Shown one piece after another: positions 27,825 to 36,741 of a DNA stretch of 64,000 bases. Numbering within the stretch: the stretch's first letter is position 1; each line of letters starts with the position of its first letter. Source of the DNA: CAVVNN01 sp963838035. GTDB lineage: Bacteria > Actinomycetota > Thermoleophilia > Solirubrobacterales > 70-9. The DNA lies in contig CAWIPM010000004.1 in the NCBI GenBank assembly GCA_963838035.1, forward strand, positions 62,001 to 126,000, written 5' to 3'. Both the position numbers and the translations under genes were made by a program. The notes under the pieces were generated by a model that did not search any database, was not told the DNA's origin, and saw only the letters and a program-made list of their open reading frames with translations.

Positions 27825-29006
27825 CCCGGTCCGCCTCGCCATCCAGCGGGCGCCGAGGGTGTCTGTGAGCCCGTGGGCGACGATCGAGGCGATGATCGCG
27901 ATCGCGGCGACGTCGAAGATCAGTTCGCCGTTGCCGACCTGCGACTTGAGCACGAAGAGGGCGAACAGCATCGAGGCCACGCCCTTGGGCCCGAACCAGG
28001 CCATGAACAGCTTCTGCGGGCGCGGCAGGCCGGTGCGCAGGAAGGAGAGCATGACCGCGACAGGGCGGGCGACGATCAGCGCGAAGAGGACGAAGAGGAC
28101 CAGCGGCGGGATGCTGTGGTGAAAGCCGGTGGCGACGATCAGCGCGCCGAAGACGAAGAAGGTGAGCACCTGGAGGATCGCGCTGGTGTTCTCGGCGAAC
28201 TCGACGAAGCCCTGCGGGACGTCGCGCTCGGTCGCGCCCATCGCGATGCCGCAGACGAAGGCTGCGATCAGCCCGTTGCCGAAGGTGACGTCAGAGAGGC
28301 CGAAGGCGACCAGGGCGAAGCCGACTGAGTAGATGCCCTCGTAGCGAGCGGTGATTCCTCCACCGGGAAGGTGGTGGTGTAGCCGCCCGCCGAGCGCGCC
28401 GAGAGCGAGGCCGATCGCCGCGCCGACCAGGGCCTCCCCGGCCAGCTTCGCCGCTTCGGCTCCCGGGCTGCCGCCCGGCGAGGCGAGGACGAGGAAGAAG
28501 AGGACGAAGGGCAGCGCCAGGCCGTCGTTTAGCCCGGACTCGAGATTGAGGGTGTGGCGAACCGCGCTGGGGACCAGGCGCGAGGTGACAACCGCAGAGG
28601 TGACGACGGGGTCGGTCGGCGAGAGCACCGCCGCGAGCAGGAAGGCCTCGGCCCAGGTGAGGTCGGGGAAGAGCGCCTTCGCTGCCAGCGCCAACAGCGC
28701 CATCGTGATCGGCATCGCGATGATCAGCGCCCGCGCAACCGGGCTCCAGTGCCGGCGCAACAGCTCGCGCTCGACGAACATCCCGTCGGAAAAGAGGGTG
28801 AGGATCAGTGCCAGCTCGATCAGCGTCACGATCGACTGGTCCGTCGCGTCGACGTGGACCACGTCGGCCGCCGCGAGGCCGATGCCGAGCGCCACCGAGA
28901 GCACCGAAGCCGAGAGCACGGTCCCCCGAATCAGCCCGGAGAGCGCCGCGACCACGGCCAGCAGCCCCCCGAAGATGAGCACCCCCTCGCCGAAGCCGAT
29001 GTCCAC
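27804..29006 (-). CDS. CPA1-type cation/proton antiporter
   Basis: A 400-residue protein with about 11-12 membrane segments. The conserved core includes AFLLAAVLSPTDPVVTSAVV, where the TDP motif and the following GLNDGLALP helix carry the transport acidic residues, and LFMAWFGPKGVASMLFALFV. It exchanges Na+ or K+ for protons across the membrane. It has no long C-terminal regulatory domain. It begins 3 bases after asd and converges on sdhE with overlapping ends. Confidence 0.92.
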   Translation of the reverse strand: MDIGFGEGVLIFGGLLAVVAALSGLIRGTVLSASVLSVALGIGLAAADVVHVDATDQSIVTLIELALILTLFSDGMFVERELLRRHWSPVARALIIAMPITMALLALAAKALFPDLTWAEAFLLAAVLSPTDPVVTSAVVTSRLVPSAVRHTLNLESGLNDGLALPFVLFFLVLASPGGSPGAEAAKLAGEALVGAAIGLALGALGGRLHHHLPGGGITARYEGIYSVGFALVAFGLSDVTFGNGLIAAFVCGIAMGATERDVPQGFVEFAENTSAILQVLTFFVFGALIVATGFHHSIPPLVLFVLFALIVARPVAVMLSFLRTGLPRPQKLFMAWFGPKGVASMLFALFVLKSQVGNGELIFDVAAIAIIASIVAHGLTDTLGARWMARRTGLSGDRG

Positions 29007-29009
29007 GGG

Positions 29010-30044
29010 CTACTTCCGGCTACCGAGCAGCCCGCGCTCGACCAGCAGCTCGGCGATCTGAACGGCGTTCGTCGCCGCCCCCTTGCGCAGGTTGTCGGAG
29101 ACGATCCACATGTCCAGCGCGCGCTCGTTTCCCGGATCGCGCCTGATGCGGCCGACGAGGACATCGTCGCGGCCGGCGGCGTCGATCGCCATCGGGTAGC
29201 GCGCCGCCGCCGGGTCGTCCACGACCTTCACCCCGGGCGCCGAGGCGAGCAGCTCGCGGGCCCGCTCGGCGGATAGCGGCTCCTTCGTCTCGACGTTGAC
29301 CGCCTCCGAGTGACCGGTCACCACCGGCACCCGCACGCAGGTCGCGCTGACTCGGATCGAGTCGTCGCCGAGGATCTTTCGCGTCTCGCCGATCAGCTTG
29401 CGCTCCTCATCCGTGTGGTCGTCGCCGGCCGCGAAGCTGCCCGCCTGGGGCAGCGCGTTGAAGGCGATCCGGTGCGGATAGACGGCTGTGACGGGGACGT
29501 GCTCGCCGAGCACCGCCCGCGATTGGGCGAGCAGCTCGTCGACCGCCTTCTTGCCGGTGCCGGAGACCGCCTGATAGGTGGAGATGACCAGCCGCTCGAT
29601 GCCGGCCTCGTCGTAGAGGGGCTTGAGGGCGACCACCATCTGCATGGTCGAGCAGTTCGGGTTGGCGACGATTCCGCTGTGCCCCTCGATCGCGTCGGGG
29701 TTGACCTCGGCGACGACCAGGGGAACGTCGTCGCGCATGCGCCAGTGGCTGGTGTTGTCGACGACGACGGCGCCTGCCGCGACCAACCGTGGGGCCCACT
29801 CGGCGCTGACCGCCCCCCCGGCTGAGGAGAGGACGACGTCGAGATCCTGGATCGTGTCCTCACTCAACGCCCTGCACTCGAGGGCGGCGCCGTTCCACTC
29901 CAACTCCTTGCCGGCGGAGCGCTCGGAGGCGAAGGGCACCAGGTCGGCGACCGGGAACTCGCGCTCGGCGAGCACGCCGAGGATCGTCGAACCGACCAGC
30001 CCGGTCGCGCCCACCACTCCGACTCTGTACCCCTCGGTCAGCAA
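29010..30044 (-). CDS. asd: Aspartate-semialdehyde dehydrogenase
   Basis: A 344-residue enzyme reducing aspartyl phosphate to the semialdehyde, the branch to lysine/DAP, threonine and methionine. NADP motif GVVGATGLVGSTIL; catalytic Cys in ANPNCSTMQM; substrate-binding STYQAVSGTGKKAV; catalytic His in VPVVTGHSEAVNVE. A TTG start at 30044 is favoured because GGGAGG lies 6 bases upstream. It follows the aspartate kinase gene by 55 bases on the same strand. Confidence 0.97.
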   Translation of the reverse strand: MLTEGYRVGVVGATGLVGSTILGVLAEREFPVADLVPFASERSAGKELEWNGAALECRALSEDTIQDLDVVLSSAGGAVSAEWAPRLVAAGAVVVDNTSHWRMRDDVPLVVAEVNPDAIEGHSGIVANPNCSTMQMVVALKPLYDEAGIERLVISTYQAVSGTGKKAVDELLAQSRAVLGEHVPVTAVYPHRIAFNALPQAGSFAAGDDHTDEERKLIGETRKILGDDSIRVSATCVRVPVVTGHSEAVNVETKEPLSAERARELLASAPGVKVVDDPAAARYPMAIDAAGRDDVLVGRIRRDPGNERALDMWIVSDNLRKGAATNAVQIAELLVERGLLGSRK

Positions 30045-30099
30045 GTTGCCTCCCGCCGCCCCCGGACGCGGGAGCGAGTCCCTGTCCGTATCCGAACCA

Positions 30100-31386
30100 T
30101 CAGGGATTCGCGGGGGCAGAGGAGGCGGCAGATTGCCCCTCGGGGCGGACTGCGTCGGCCCCGAGGTCGAACGCCTTGTGCAGCGCCTTGACCGCGTCGG
30201 GAACGCGGTCGGCGGAGATCACGCACGAGATCTTGATCGGCGAGGTGGAGATCATCTCGATGTTGATCCCCTCGCCGCCGAGGACCTCGAAGACCTTGGC
30301 GGCGACGCCGGGGTGCGAGCGCATGCCGGCGCCGACGATCGAGACCTTGCCGATCCGCTCGTCGGTGCGGACGCCGTTGCTGACCCCGCCAAGCCCGGCA
30401 ACAGTGTCGATGGCCGTGGCCAGGTCGGAGCGGTCGACGGTGAAGGAGAGGTCGGCCAGCTCATCGTCTCCCACCGGCTCGTTCTGGATGATCACGTCGA
30501 CGTTGACGTTTGCCTCGGCCAGCGAGGTGAAGATGCGGCCGGCGACGCCGGGCTCATCGCGGACGCCGGTCAGCGTCACACGGGCCTCGCCGTCGGAGTG
30601 GGTCACGGCTGTCACGAAGGGTTGCTCCACGGTCTCTTCCTCTGCGACGACGAGGGTACCGGGGCCGTCCTCGAAGCTGCTGCGGCAATGGATGCGGACG
30701 CCGTGGTTGCGCGCGTACTCGACCGATCGCAGCTGCAACACCTTGGCCCCGGAAGCCGACATCTCCAGCATCTCCTCGTAGGAGACCTTCGCCAGCTTCC
30801 GCGCCTCCGCCACGATCCGCGGATCGGCGCTGAACACCCCGGAGACATCGGTGTAGATCTCGCAGACGCCTGCTCCCAGCGCCGCCGCAAGCGCCACCGC
30901 GGTCGTGTCCGACCCCCCGCGCCCCAGCGTGGTCACATCGCGACTCTCGGTCGAGACCCCCTGGAAGCCGGCGACGAGCACCACCCGATCGTCCTCCAGC
31001 GCCTCCCTGATCCGCTCGGCCCGCACATCGATGATCCGGGCCTTCGTGTGGGAGGAGTCGGTGACGATCCCGGCCTGGGACCCGGTCAGCGAGATCGCCT
31101 CGTGCCCCATGTCATGAATCGCCATCGCGGCGAGAGCGCAGGAGATCCGCTCCCCCGTCGAGAGCAGCATGTCCATCTCCCGGGCCACCGGCCGCTCGGA
31201 GATCTCGAAGGCCTGAGCAACCAGCTCGTCGGTCGTCTTCCCCCGAGCCGACAGCACGGCCACCACCCTGTTCCCAGCCTCCCGAGCGGCCACGATCCGC
31301 CCCGCGGCGCGCTTGATCTGCTCGGCCCCGGCCACCGAGGTGCCCCCGAACTTCATGACCACGATCTCAGATTGCGCCGCACCCAT
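30100..31386 (-). CDS. Aspartate kinase
   Basis: A 428-residue enzyme of the monofunctional ask (lysC-type) class, making aspartyl phosphate. Kinase motif VVMKFGGTSVAG at the N-terminus, FQGVSTESRDVTTLGRGGSD in the nucleotide region, and two C-terminal ACT domains (about residues 265-330 and 340-410; VTLTGVRDEPGVAGRIFTSL and KVSIVGAGMRSHPGVAAKVF) for feedback by lysine or threonine. The ask-asd order is widespread in actinobacteria. Two hairpins sit just before the start codon and no good ribosome binding site is visible. Confidence 0.96.
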   Translation of the reverse strand: MGAAQSEIVVMKFGGTSVAGAEQIKRAAGRIVAAREAGNRVVAVLSARGKTTDELVAQAFEISERPVAREMDMLLSTGERISCALAAMAIHDMGHEAISLTGSQAGIVTDSSHTKARIIDVRAERIREALEDDRVVLVAGFQGVSTESRDVTTLGRGGSDTTAVALAAALGAGVCEIYTDVSGVFSADPRIVAEARKLAKVSYEEMLEMSASGAKVLQLRSVEYARNHGVRIHCRSSFEDGPGTLVVAEEETVEQPFVTAVTHSDGEARVTLTGVRDEPGVAGRIFTSLAEANVNVDVIIQNEPVGDDELADLSFTVDRSDLATAIDTVAGLGGVSNGVRTDERIGKVSIVGAGMRSHPGVAAKVFEVLGGEGINIEMISTSPIKISCVISADRVPDAVKALHKAFDLGADAVRPEGQSAASSAPANP

Positions 31387-31390
31387 AGGA

Positions 31391-31420
31391 GCGACTGAGG
31401 ATAGTCGCCCCCGCAGGGGG
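31391..31420 (-). promoter_or_regulatory. Tandem hairpins in the aspartate kinase leader
   Basis: Two adjacent inverted repeats lie immediately before the ATG of the aspartate kinase gene: a 6-base stem (31391-31396 with 31403-31408) and a 5-base G/C stem (31408-31412 with 31416-31420). They occupy the place where a ribosome binding site should be. They could mask initiation or act in attenuation; this is unproven. Confidence 0.35.
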
Positions 31421-31562
31421 AGAAACCCGGGCCGCCGGCGACTACGTCCGCCGGATCCTCACCGAAGTCGCGAGCCGAATCGCCGCTTCAGACTTTGACC
31501 CTGCTGGAGGGGGAGAAAGTCGGCACAGCAGGACGGGCCTGGGTGACCTAGATCACTTGAGG

Positions 31563-31581
31563 ATATATCTGTCGGATATAT
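31563..31581. promoter_or_regulatory. Palindromic site before the PadR gene
   Basis: ATATATC and GATATAT flank TGTCG, ending 10 bases before the padR-type start codon. The site is strikingly AT-rich in a GC-rich genome. PadR repressors usually bind AT-rich two-fold sites at their own promoters, so autoregulation of the PadR-MMPL unit is likely. Confidence 0.6.
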
Positions 31582-31591
31582 ATTGGGCTGA

Positions 31592-32137
31592 ATGGAGCTG
31601 AGCGCCACCGCCTACGTGATCCTCGGGATGGTCAGCCGCGAGCCGCGGTCCGGCTATGAGATCAAGGCTCTGGTCGACGAAACGACCCGGTTCTTCTGGG
31701 CAGCGAGCTACGGTCAGATCTACCCCGAGCTGAAACGGCTCTCCGAGGCCGGACTGGTGAAGGGAATCGACGCCCCGCGTGGCGAGCGCAAGCGGACCGT
31801 CTACGAGATCACCTCCGACGGCGAGGCGGCCCTGAAGGAATGGCTGCGACAGGCGCCCGCCACCTACGAGATGCGGGAGGAGGGGCTGCTGAAGCTCTTC
31901 TTCGCGGGCGTCCTACCACCCAGGGAGGCCGCCGAGATCCTCGGCTGGATGCGCGAGCACCGGCTCGGCCTCGTCGATCGGCTGAAGGAGATGGAACCGG
32001 GCGCCCTCGCCAAGGAGGACTCGTTCCCACTGATGGTGCTGCGGGGCGGAATCGAGTTCAACGAGTGGTTCGCGGACTGGTGCGAGCGGATGGAGCGTCA
32101 GCTCCTCGAGCCCACCCGAAAGAGAAGGAGCAGCTGA
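31592..32137 (+). CDS. PadR-family transcriptional regulator
   Basis: A 181-residue protein with an N-terminal winged helix (YVILGMVSREPRSGYEIKAL, then YPELKRLSEAGLVKG, TVYEITSDGEAALKEWL). A C-terminal helical dimerisation domain makes it a Vir/AphA-like PadR. Its gene overlaps the start of an MMPL transporter by one base (TGATG). By analogy with LmrR and similar pairs it represses an exporter and responds to its substrate. The palindrome at 31563-31581 is its probable operator. Confidence 0.95.
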   Translation: MELSATAYVILGMVSREPRSGYEIKALVDETTRFFWAASYGQIYPELKRLSEAGLVKGIDAPRGERKRTVYEITSDGEAALKEWLRQAPATYEMREEGLLKLFFAGVLPPREAAEILGWMREHRLGLVDRLKEMEPGALAKEDSFPLMVLRGGIEFNEWFADWCERMERQLLEPTRKRRSS

Positions 32138-34272
32138 TGTTCGACGCCCTCGCACGCCTCGCCGACGGCAACGCCCGCCGGATCGGGCTCCTCGCGATCG
32201 CCTTCTTCCTCCTCGCGGGGGCATTCGGCGGCTCCGTCGCCAGCCGGCTCGACCCATATGGCGCCGACGATCCCGCGACCGAGACGGTCAAGGCAAAGGA
32301 ACGGCTGCAGGCAGCCGGCCTGCGGGTGCCGGCGGTGCTCGCGGTGGTCACGGACGCGCCCGTCGCCGCCCCGGCCACCCGGGCCCGGGTCGAGGCGATG
32401 GAGCGCCGGCTTCGTCGCCGCGGCGACGTGCAGTCGGTGACCGGCTACTTCGACACCGGCTCCCCCGCCTTCATATCTCACGACCACAGCTCCACCTACT
32501 TCGCGGTGTCGCTGAAGCCGACCGAGGACAAGCGCTGGCAGGAAGCCGGCGCCGAAATCGCCGACGTCCTCTCCAGCCACCCGGGCGTCGTCGTCGGCGG
32601 CGCCGCGGTCGCCCAGGAGCAGGTCAACAAGCAGGTCGAGAAGGACCTGCGGATGGCCGAGCTGATCGCCTTTCCCCTCCTCTTCCTGCTCTCCTTGCTC
32701 TTCTTTCGCAGCCTCGTCGCCGCCCTGCTACCGCTGATGATCGGCGGACTGGCGATCGTCGGCACCTTCCTGATCCTCAGAATCGCCAGCGAAGTCGGCT
32801 CGATCTCGATCTTCGCGCTCAACCTGACGACGGCGTTGGGTCTGGGCCTGGCGATCGACTACAGCCTGTTCATCGTCTCCCGCTACCGCGAGGAGATCGC
32901 AAAGGACGGGCCGGGACTGGCGGCGATGAGGCGCGTGCTGGCAACCTCAGGTCGTACCGTCTTCTTCTCCTCTCTGACCGTCGCCGCGGCGCTCGCATCG
33001 CTGCTGGTATTCCCCCAGCGCTTCCTCTACTCGATGGGGCTTGGCGGCTCGCTGGTGGCGCTCTTCGCGGCGTTGATCTCGCTGACCGTGCTGCCCGCGG
33101 TCCTGACCCTGCTCGGCACCCGGGTCAACGCGCTGTCGCCGCGCTTCCTGCAGCGCCGCGCCGAGGCCGACGCGCGGCCCGATGAGAGGGGCTTCTGGTA
33201 TCGGCTCTCGCGCTTCGTCATGCGCCGCCCGGTGCCGGTGGCGACGCTCAGCGCCCTGCTGCTGATCGCGATGGGCCTGCCCTTCCTGGGGATCAAGTTC
33301 GACACGGTCGACCCGACGGTGCTGCCGAAGAGCGCCAGCGCCCGCCAGGCATATGACACGGTGCGCGCCGATTTCCCCCCCTATCGCGAGACGCCGATCT
33401 GGGTCGACCTCGAAGGCGCCAGCCGCAGAGAGGCGGCGCAGTTTGCGACCCGCGTGCGCCGCGTCGACGGAGTCGCCGAAGTCAACCCGCCGCAGCCGCT
33501 GAAGGGAAGCGTGACCGCGATCCAGGCGGTCTCCACCCGCCCCTTCGTCTCCACCGCCAGCCAGACGACCGTGAGGCGAATCCGCGACCTGTCGCCACCG
33601 CCTGGGGCGACGGTCCTGGTCGGCGGCGCCACCGCGGACTTCATCGACCTCCAGGGCAGCCTCGCCAGCCACGTGCCGATCGTGCTCGGGATCATCGTCG
33701 TCGCGACGCTGACGATCCTCTTCCTGATGACCGGCTCGGTGATCCTGCCGATCAAGTCGCTGATCATGAACTTCCTCAACCTCAGCGCCGTCTTCGGGCT
33801 GCTGGTGCTGATCTTCCAGGACGGCCGCCTGCAGGGGTTCCTCGACTACAGCAGCCCCGGGGCGATCGAGCAGACGATGCCGATCCTGCTCTTTGCCGTC
33901 GCCTTCGGGCTCTCCACCGATTACGCGGTCTTTCTCCTCTCGCGGATCAAGGAGGCCCGCGACAACGGCGCCTCGGACTCCGAGTGCGTGGCAATCGGGC
34001 TGGAGCGGACGGGCCGGATCGTCACCGCCGCGGCGCTGCTCTTCGCCGTCGCGATGGGTGCCTTCGCAACCTCCCAGGTCATCTTCATCAAGGAGAACGG
34101 CGTCGGCACGGCGCTGGCGGTGCTGATCGACGCCAGCATCATCCGCGCCCTGCTGGTTCCCTCCCTGATGGAGCTGCTCGGCCGGTGGAACTGGTGGGCT
34201 CCGGCCCCCCTGCGCCGCCTCCACGACCGCTTCGGGATCAGCGAGGCCGCGGCGGCGCCGGAGCGCGGATAG
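32137..34272 (+). CDS. MMPL/RND-family transporter
   Basis: A 711-residue membrane protein with the two-fold 1+5 / 1+5 helix layout and two extracytoplasmic porter loops. Conserved helix motifs are GLGLAIDYSLFIVSRYREE (TM4 of repeat 1) and AFGLSTDYAVFLLSRIKEA (repeat 2), with the Asp-Tyr pairs thought to relay protons. It likely exports lipids or hydrophobic drugs. The ATG at 32137 overlaps the padR stop and has AGAAGGAG upstream; the long in-frame extension to 31840 is antisense-type noise over padR. Confidence 0.95.
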   Translation: MFDALARLADGNARRIGLLAIAFFLLAGAFGGSVASRLDPYGADDPATETVKAKERLQAAGLRVPAVLAVVTDAPVAAPATRARVEAMERRLRRRGDVQSVTGYFDTGSPAFISHDHSSTYFAVSLKPTEDKRWQEAGAEIADVLSSHPGVVVGGAAVAQEQVNKQVEKDLRMAELIAFPLLFLLSLLFFRSLVAALLPLMIGGLAIVGTFLILRIASEVGSISIFALNLTTALGLGLAIDYSLFIVSRYREEIAKDGPGLAAMRRVLATSGRTVFFSSLTVAAALASLLVFPQRFLYSMGLGGSLVALFAALISLTVLPAVLTLLGTRVNALSPRFLQRRAEADARPDERGFWYRLSRFVMRRPVPVATLSALLLIAMGLPFLGIKFDTVDPTVLPKSASARQAYDTVRADFPPYRETPIWVDLEGASRREAAQFATRVRRVDGVAEVNPPQPLKGSVTAIQAVSTRPFVSTASQTTVRRIRDLSPPPGATVLVGGATADFIDLQGSLASHVPIVLGIIVVATLTILFLMTGSVILPIKSLIMNFLNLSAVFGLLVLIFQDGRLQGFLDYSSPGAIEQTMPILLFAVAFGLSTDYAVFLLSRIKEARDNGASDSECVAIGLERTGRIVTAAALLFAVAMGAFATSQVIFIKENGVGTALAVLIDASIIRALLVPSLMELLGRWNWWAPAPLRRLHDRFGISEAAAAPERG

Positions 34273-34289
34273 AGCCGGCGGCAGGGTGC

Positions 34290-35942
34290 CTACGGTTCGG
34301 CGGTGTACACGGTGGAGTCGAACGCGCCGAGCGCTTCGTTCGCCGCGTAGCCGAGCGGCGGCAGTTCGAACAGTTCCTCGACGCTGCGCAGCAGCGAGAA
34401 GTGGTTGTAGTAGCCGCTTTCGTTGACGCTGCCGGCTTTGACGAAGGGGGAGATCAGCAGCATCCCGACGCGGCCGCCCCCACCGCTCGGTTTCACCGGG
34501 CCGGTTGCCGGTGCGGTGGTGGCCGGCGCAGGTTCGGCGGCGAGGTTGGGGTATTCGGGCGTCGCGCAGCAGGCGCTGGGGTCGGCGTTCGGCCCCGCCT
34601 GCGGCGCCTCGGCAGAGGTGATCGCGATCAGGCCGCCTTCCTTGTAGGCCGGCGAGGCCTCGATCTCCGGGACGACCGTCTGCAGGAACGGTTCGGCGGC
34701 GGCGAGGCCCGCGGGCGCGCCGGGTTCGCATGGCTCTTCGCCGCCGTCGTGGCAGGCATTGGGAACGATGTAGGCGAGCGAAGGGGTGCTCTTCGCTTGC
34801 TCAAGGTCCGTCGCGAGCCGGTCGAGGCCGACGTCGTGTTCGGCGCACGCGGGGCTGTCGAGCAGCGAGTGGAAGTAGACGAACGGGTTTCGCCAGGTCT
34901 CGTAGGCGTCCCCGGGAAGCGGGGCCTGGTTGGCGTCGGGGCCGCCGAGCGCGGGATGGCGACAGGTGGCGGGCGCTTCGCCGCCGCTGCTGCCGATGTC
35001 CTCGACGTAGGCCACCCAGGCCTTCTTCGCGCTTTCCAGCTGGCCGGGCAGGGTCTGGGCTTCTGCCGGATAGACGCAGCCGCTCCCTTCCACCTGTTCT
35101 TCGGCGCCGACCGTGGCTGGCGCGACCTCGGCGAATTCGGGGCAGTTCGCCGCCGTCTGCGGGGTCGGACCCTGGCCGCTGACCAGGGCGATCTCGTTGG
35201 CGAGCGCCCCCTGCGCGACCGCGTAGTAGTTGGAGAGCAGCTCACCCTGGGCGGTGAGCGTCTTCGCGAGGTACGGGGCGCTGGAGCCTTCGCCGAAGGC
35301 TTCTTCGTACCCGTTTTCCCCCAGCACGATCAGGAACACGTGCTTGACTTCGGGAAGGGTTTCTTCTTCCGGCAGTTCCGGGGGCAGTTGGGCCGGCGCA
35401 CTCGATTCGGGTTCGGCTTCCGGCGTTTCGGAGGGAGCGGCGGGGGGTTCTTCGGCGGAGGACGCCAGAGCGGGAGATTCGACCACGGGGGCCGGGGCGG
35501 CCGTGGCTTCCGGCGCGCTTTCCGAAGCCCCTCCCCCTCCCATTTCGAGGATGATCGGCGGGAACCCGGCGCTCTGCGCGAACGGGCTGGTGACCGATCC
35601 GAGCACGACCCCGGCGGCGAGCAGCGCCATCACCGCGACAGCCGCAACCTGCGGGGAGGGCATGAAGCGCCAGTAACCGGCCTCCTCGTCCTCATTCTCC
35701 TCCCTGGCCACCGCCGGATCGATCGGCGTCACCGGAAGGCTGCCCGCTACCGTGGCGCCGGGGCGGGGCCGGCCGCCCTTCCTCAGTGCGTCGATGCGCT
35801 TTGCGATCAGAGGCGGCAGCGGGCCGCGCCGCGCGCCGCAGCCCAGGCAGTAGCGCTGCGTGGCCGAGAGCGCGGCGCCGCAGTCCGCACAGGCCTCGGC
35901 ATGGGGCCTGCGGGGACCCTCGGCGTCGTTGGGGTTGCTCAC
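34290..35942 (-). CDS. Zinc-ribbon, membrane-anchored phosphoesterase
   Basis: About 550 residues from a GTG at 35942. Residues 18-35 are a zinc ribbon (CADCG ... YCLGCG), then a membrane segment (98-116, VAAVAVMALLAAGVVLGSV) and a long Ala/Pro/Glu linker. From about residue 185 there is an acid phosphatase/phospholipase C-like phosphoesterase (HVFLIVLGENGYEEAFG; VPNACHDGGEEPC; RVGMLLISPFVKAGS). The catalytic part should face outside and release phosphate from esters. The gene sits beside pst transport genes and diverges from two other zinc-ribbon genes. A start further upstream is possible but poorly supported. Confidence 0.85.
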   Translation of the reverse strand: MSNPNDAEGPRRPHAEACADCGAALSATQRYCLGCGARRGPLPPLIAKRIDALRKGGRPRPGATVAGSLPVTPIDPAVAREENEDEEAGYWRFMPSPQVAAVAVMALLAAGVVLGSVTSPFAQSAGFPPIILEMGGGGASESAPEATAAPAPVVESPALASSAEEPPAAPSETPEAEPESSAPAQLPPELPEEETLPEVKHVFLIVLGENGYEEAFGEGSSAPYLAKTLTAQGELLSNYYAVAQGALANEIALVSGQGPTPQTAANCPEFAEVAPATVGAEEQVEGSGCVYPAEAQTLPGQLESAKKAWVAYVEDIGSSGGEAPATCRHPALGGPDANQAPLPGDAYETWRNPFVYFHSLLDSPACAEHDVGLDRLATDLEQAKSTPSLAYIVPNACHDGGEEPCEPGAPAGLAAAEPFLQTVVPEIEASPAYKEGGLIAITSAEAPQAGPNADPSACCATPEYPNLAAEPAPATTAPATGPVKPSGGGGRVGMLLISPFVKAGSVNESGYYNHFSLLRSVEELFELPPLGYAANEALGAFDSTVYTAEP

Positions 35943-36060
35943 GCTGAGGCCAAGTCTCGCGACCCCCTTCGCCCTCGATGTGAAGATTTCGAGTCCGGCC
36001 TTTTCACAACTCCTCAACATCTGGGGCGCGGGCGCCGCGACAATCACCGGGATCGCCCGC

Positions 36061-36741
36061 ATGGACTCGACCGACGTCTCGACTCAAACCTTCGCCCAGC
36101 CCGAGATCGCACCAGTGCCCCGAGAGCCCGAGTTGCCGGCCCCCACGGCACAGGTCCAGACCGCCGCGTCCCAGAGCGGGGACCAGTGCCCGTCCTGCGG
36201 GGCGGTGCTGGCGGCCGACCAGCGCTACTGCCTCGAGTGCGGGCACCGACGCGGCGACCCGCGCCTTCCCTTCATGGATGCCGTCGTCCTGATGGACGCC
36301 GTCAAGCGCCCGGCCCACGCCCCTCCCCCTCCTGCCAAGAAGAAGCGCTCGGGCATCTCGCCCAACGCGGCGCTGATCGCCGGGGTCGGGACGCTGCTGC
36401 TCGCCCTCGGCATCGGCGTCCTGATCGGGCGCTCGGGCGAACACACCGCCGCCCCGACACAGGCTGCGCCGATCGTCATCCACGGCGGCGGCGAAGAAGC
36501 CAAGACTGCGTCGGCTGCCAAGACCACCACCGGCGGTGGCGCCGCCACGAGCGCGAAGACGAAGAAGCAGAAAGCGGCTGCGCTGAAGGAAGCGGAAAAG
36601 CACCCCGCCGCCGAAGAAGTCCTCAAGCCGGCAGGGAACGTCAACCTGCCGCCCGCGAAAATCCAACCGGGCGACGCGTGCAGCAACTCCGAAGCCGGTT
36701 GCGAAAACGGCAAGTTCAACGGGAATTTCTTCGGCGAATGA
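36061..36741 (+). CDS. Zinc-ribbon single-pass membrane protein
   Basis: A 226-residue protein. A zinc ribbon with Cys43, Cys46, Cys57 and Cys60 (QCPSCGAVLAADQRYCLECG) is followed by a Pro/Lys linker, one membrane segment (104-123, ALIAGVGTLLLALGIGVLIG) and a Lys/Ala-rich outer region. It ends with a small Cys pair (ACSNSEAGCENGKFNGNFFGE). The ribbon is nearly the same as in the divergent phosphoesterase. Its stop overlaps the next start (ATGA). Function unknown; a shared cytoplasmic tether or sensor is a reasonable idea. Confidence 0.75.
   Translation: MDSTDVSTQTFAQPEIAPVPREPELPAPTAQVQTAASQSGDQCPSCGAVLAADQRYCLECGHRRGDPRLPFMDAVVLMDAVKRPAHAPPPPAKKKRSGISPNAALIAGVGTLLLALGIGVLIGRSGEHTAAPTQAAPIVIHGGGEEAKTASAAKTTTGGGAATSAKTKKQKAAALKEAEKHPAAEEVLKPAGNVNLPPAKIQPGDACSNSEAGCENGKFNGNFFGE

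Noticed and set aside
28351..29276. Plus-strand frames over the antiporter and asd genes
   Set aside because: Shadow frames with Ser/Arg/Thr-rich composition opposite well-supported genes.
30045..31591. Lysine riboswitch near the aspartate kinase/asd genes
   Set aside because: The leader is too short and lacks the conserved multi-stem core; only two short hairpins are present.
33984..36737. Very long frame running into the coiled-coil zinc-ribbon gene
   Set aside because: It crosses the MMPL 3' end and runs antisense to the phosphoesterase. Only the part from ATG 36738 looks like protein.
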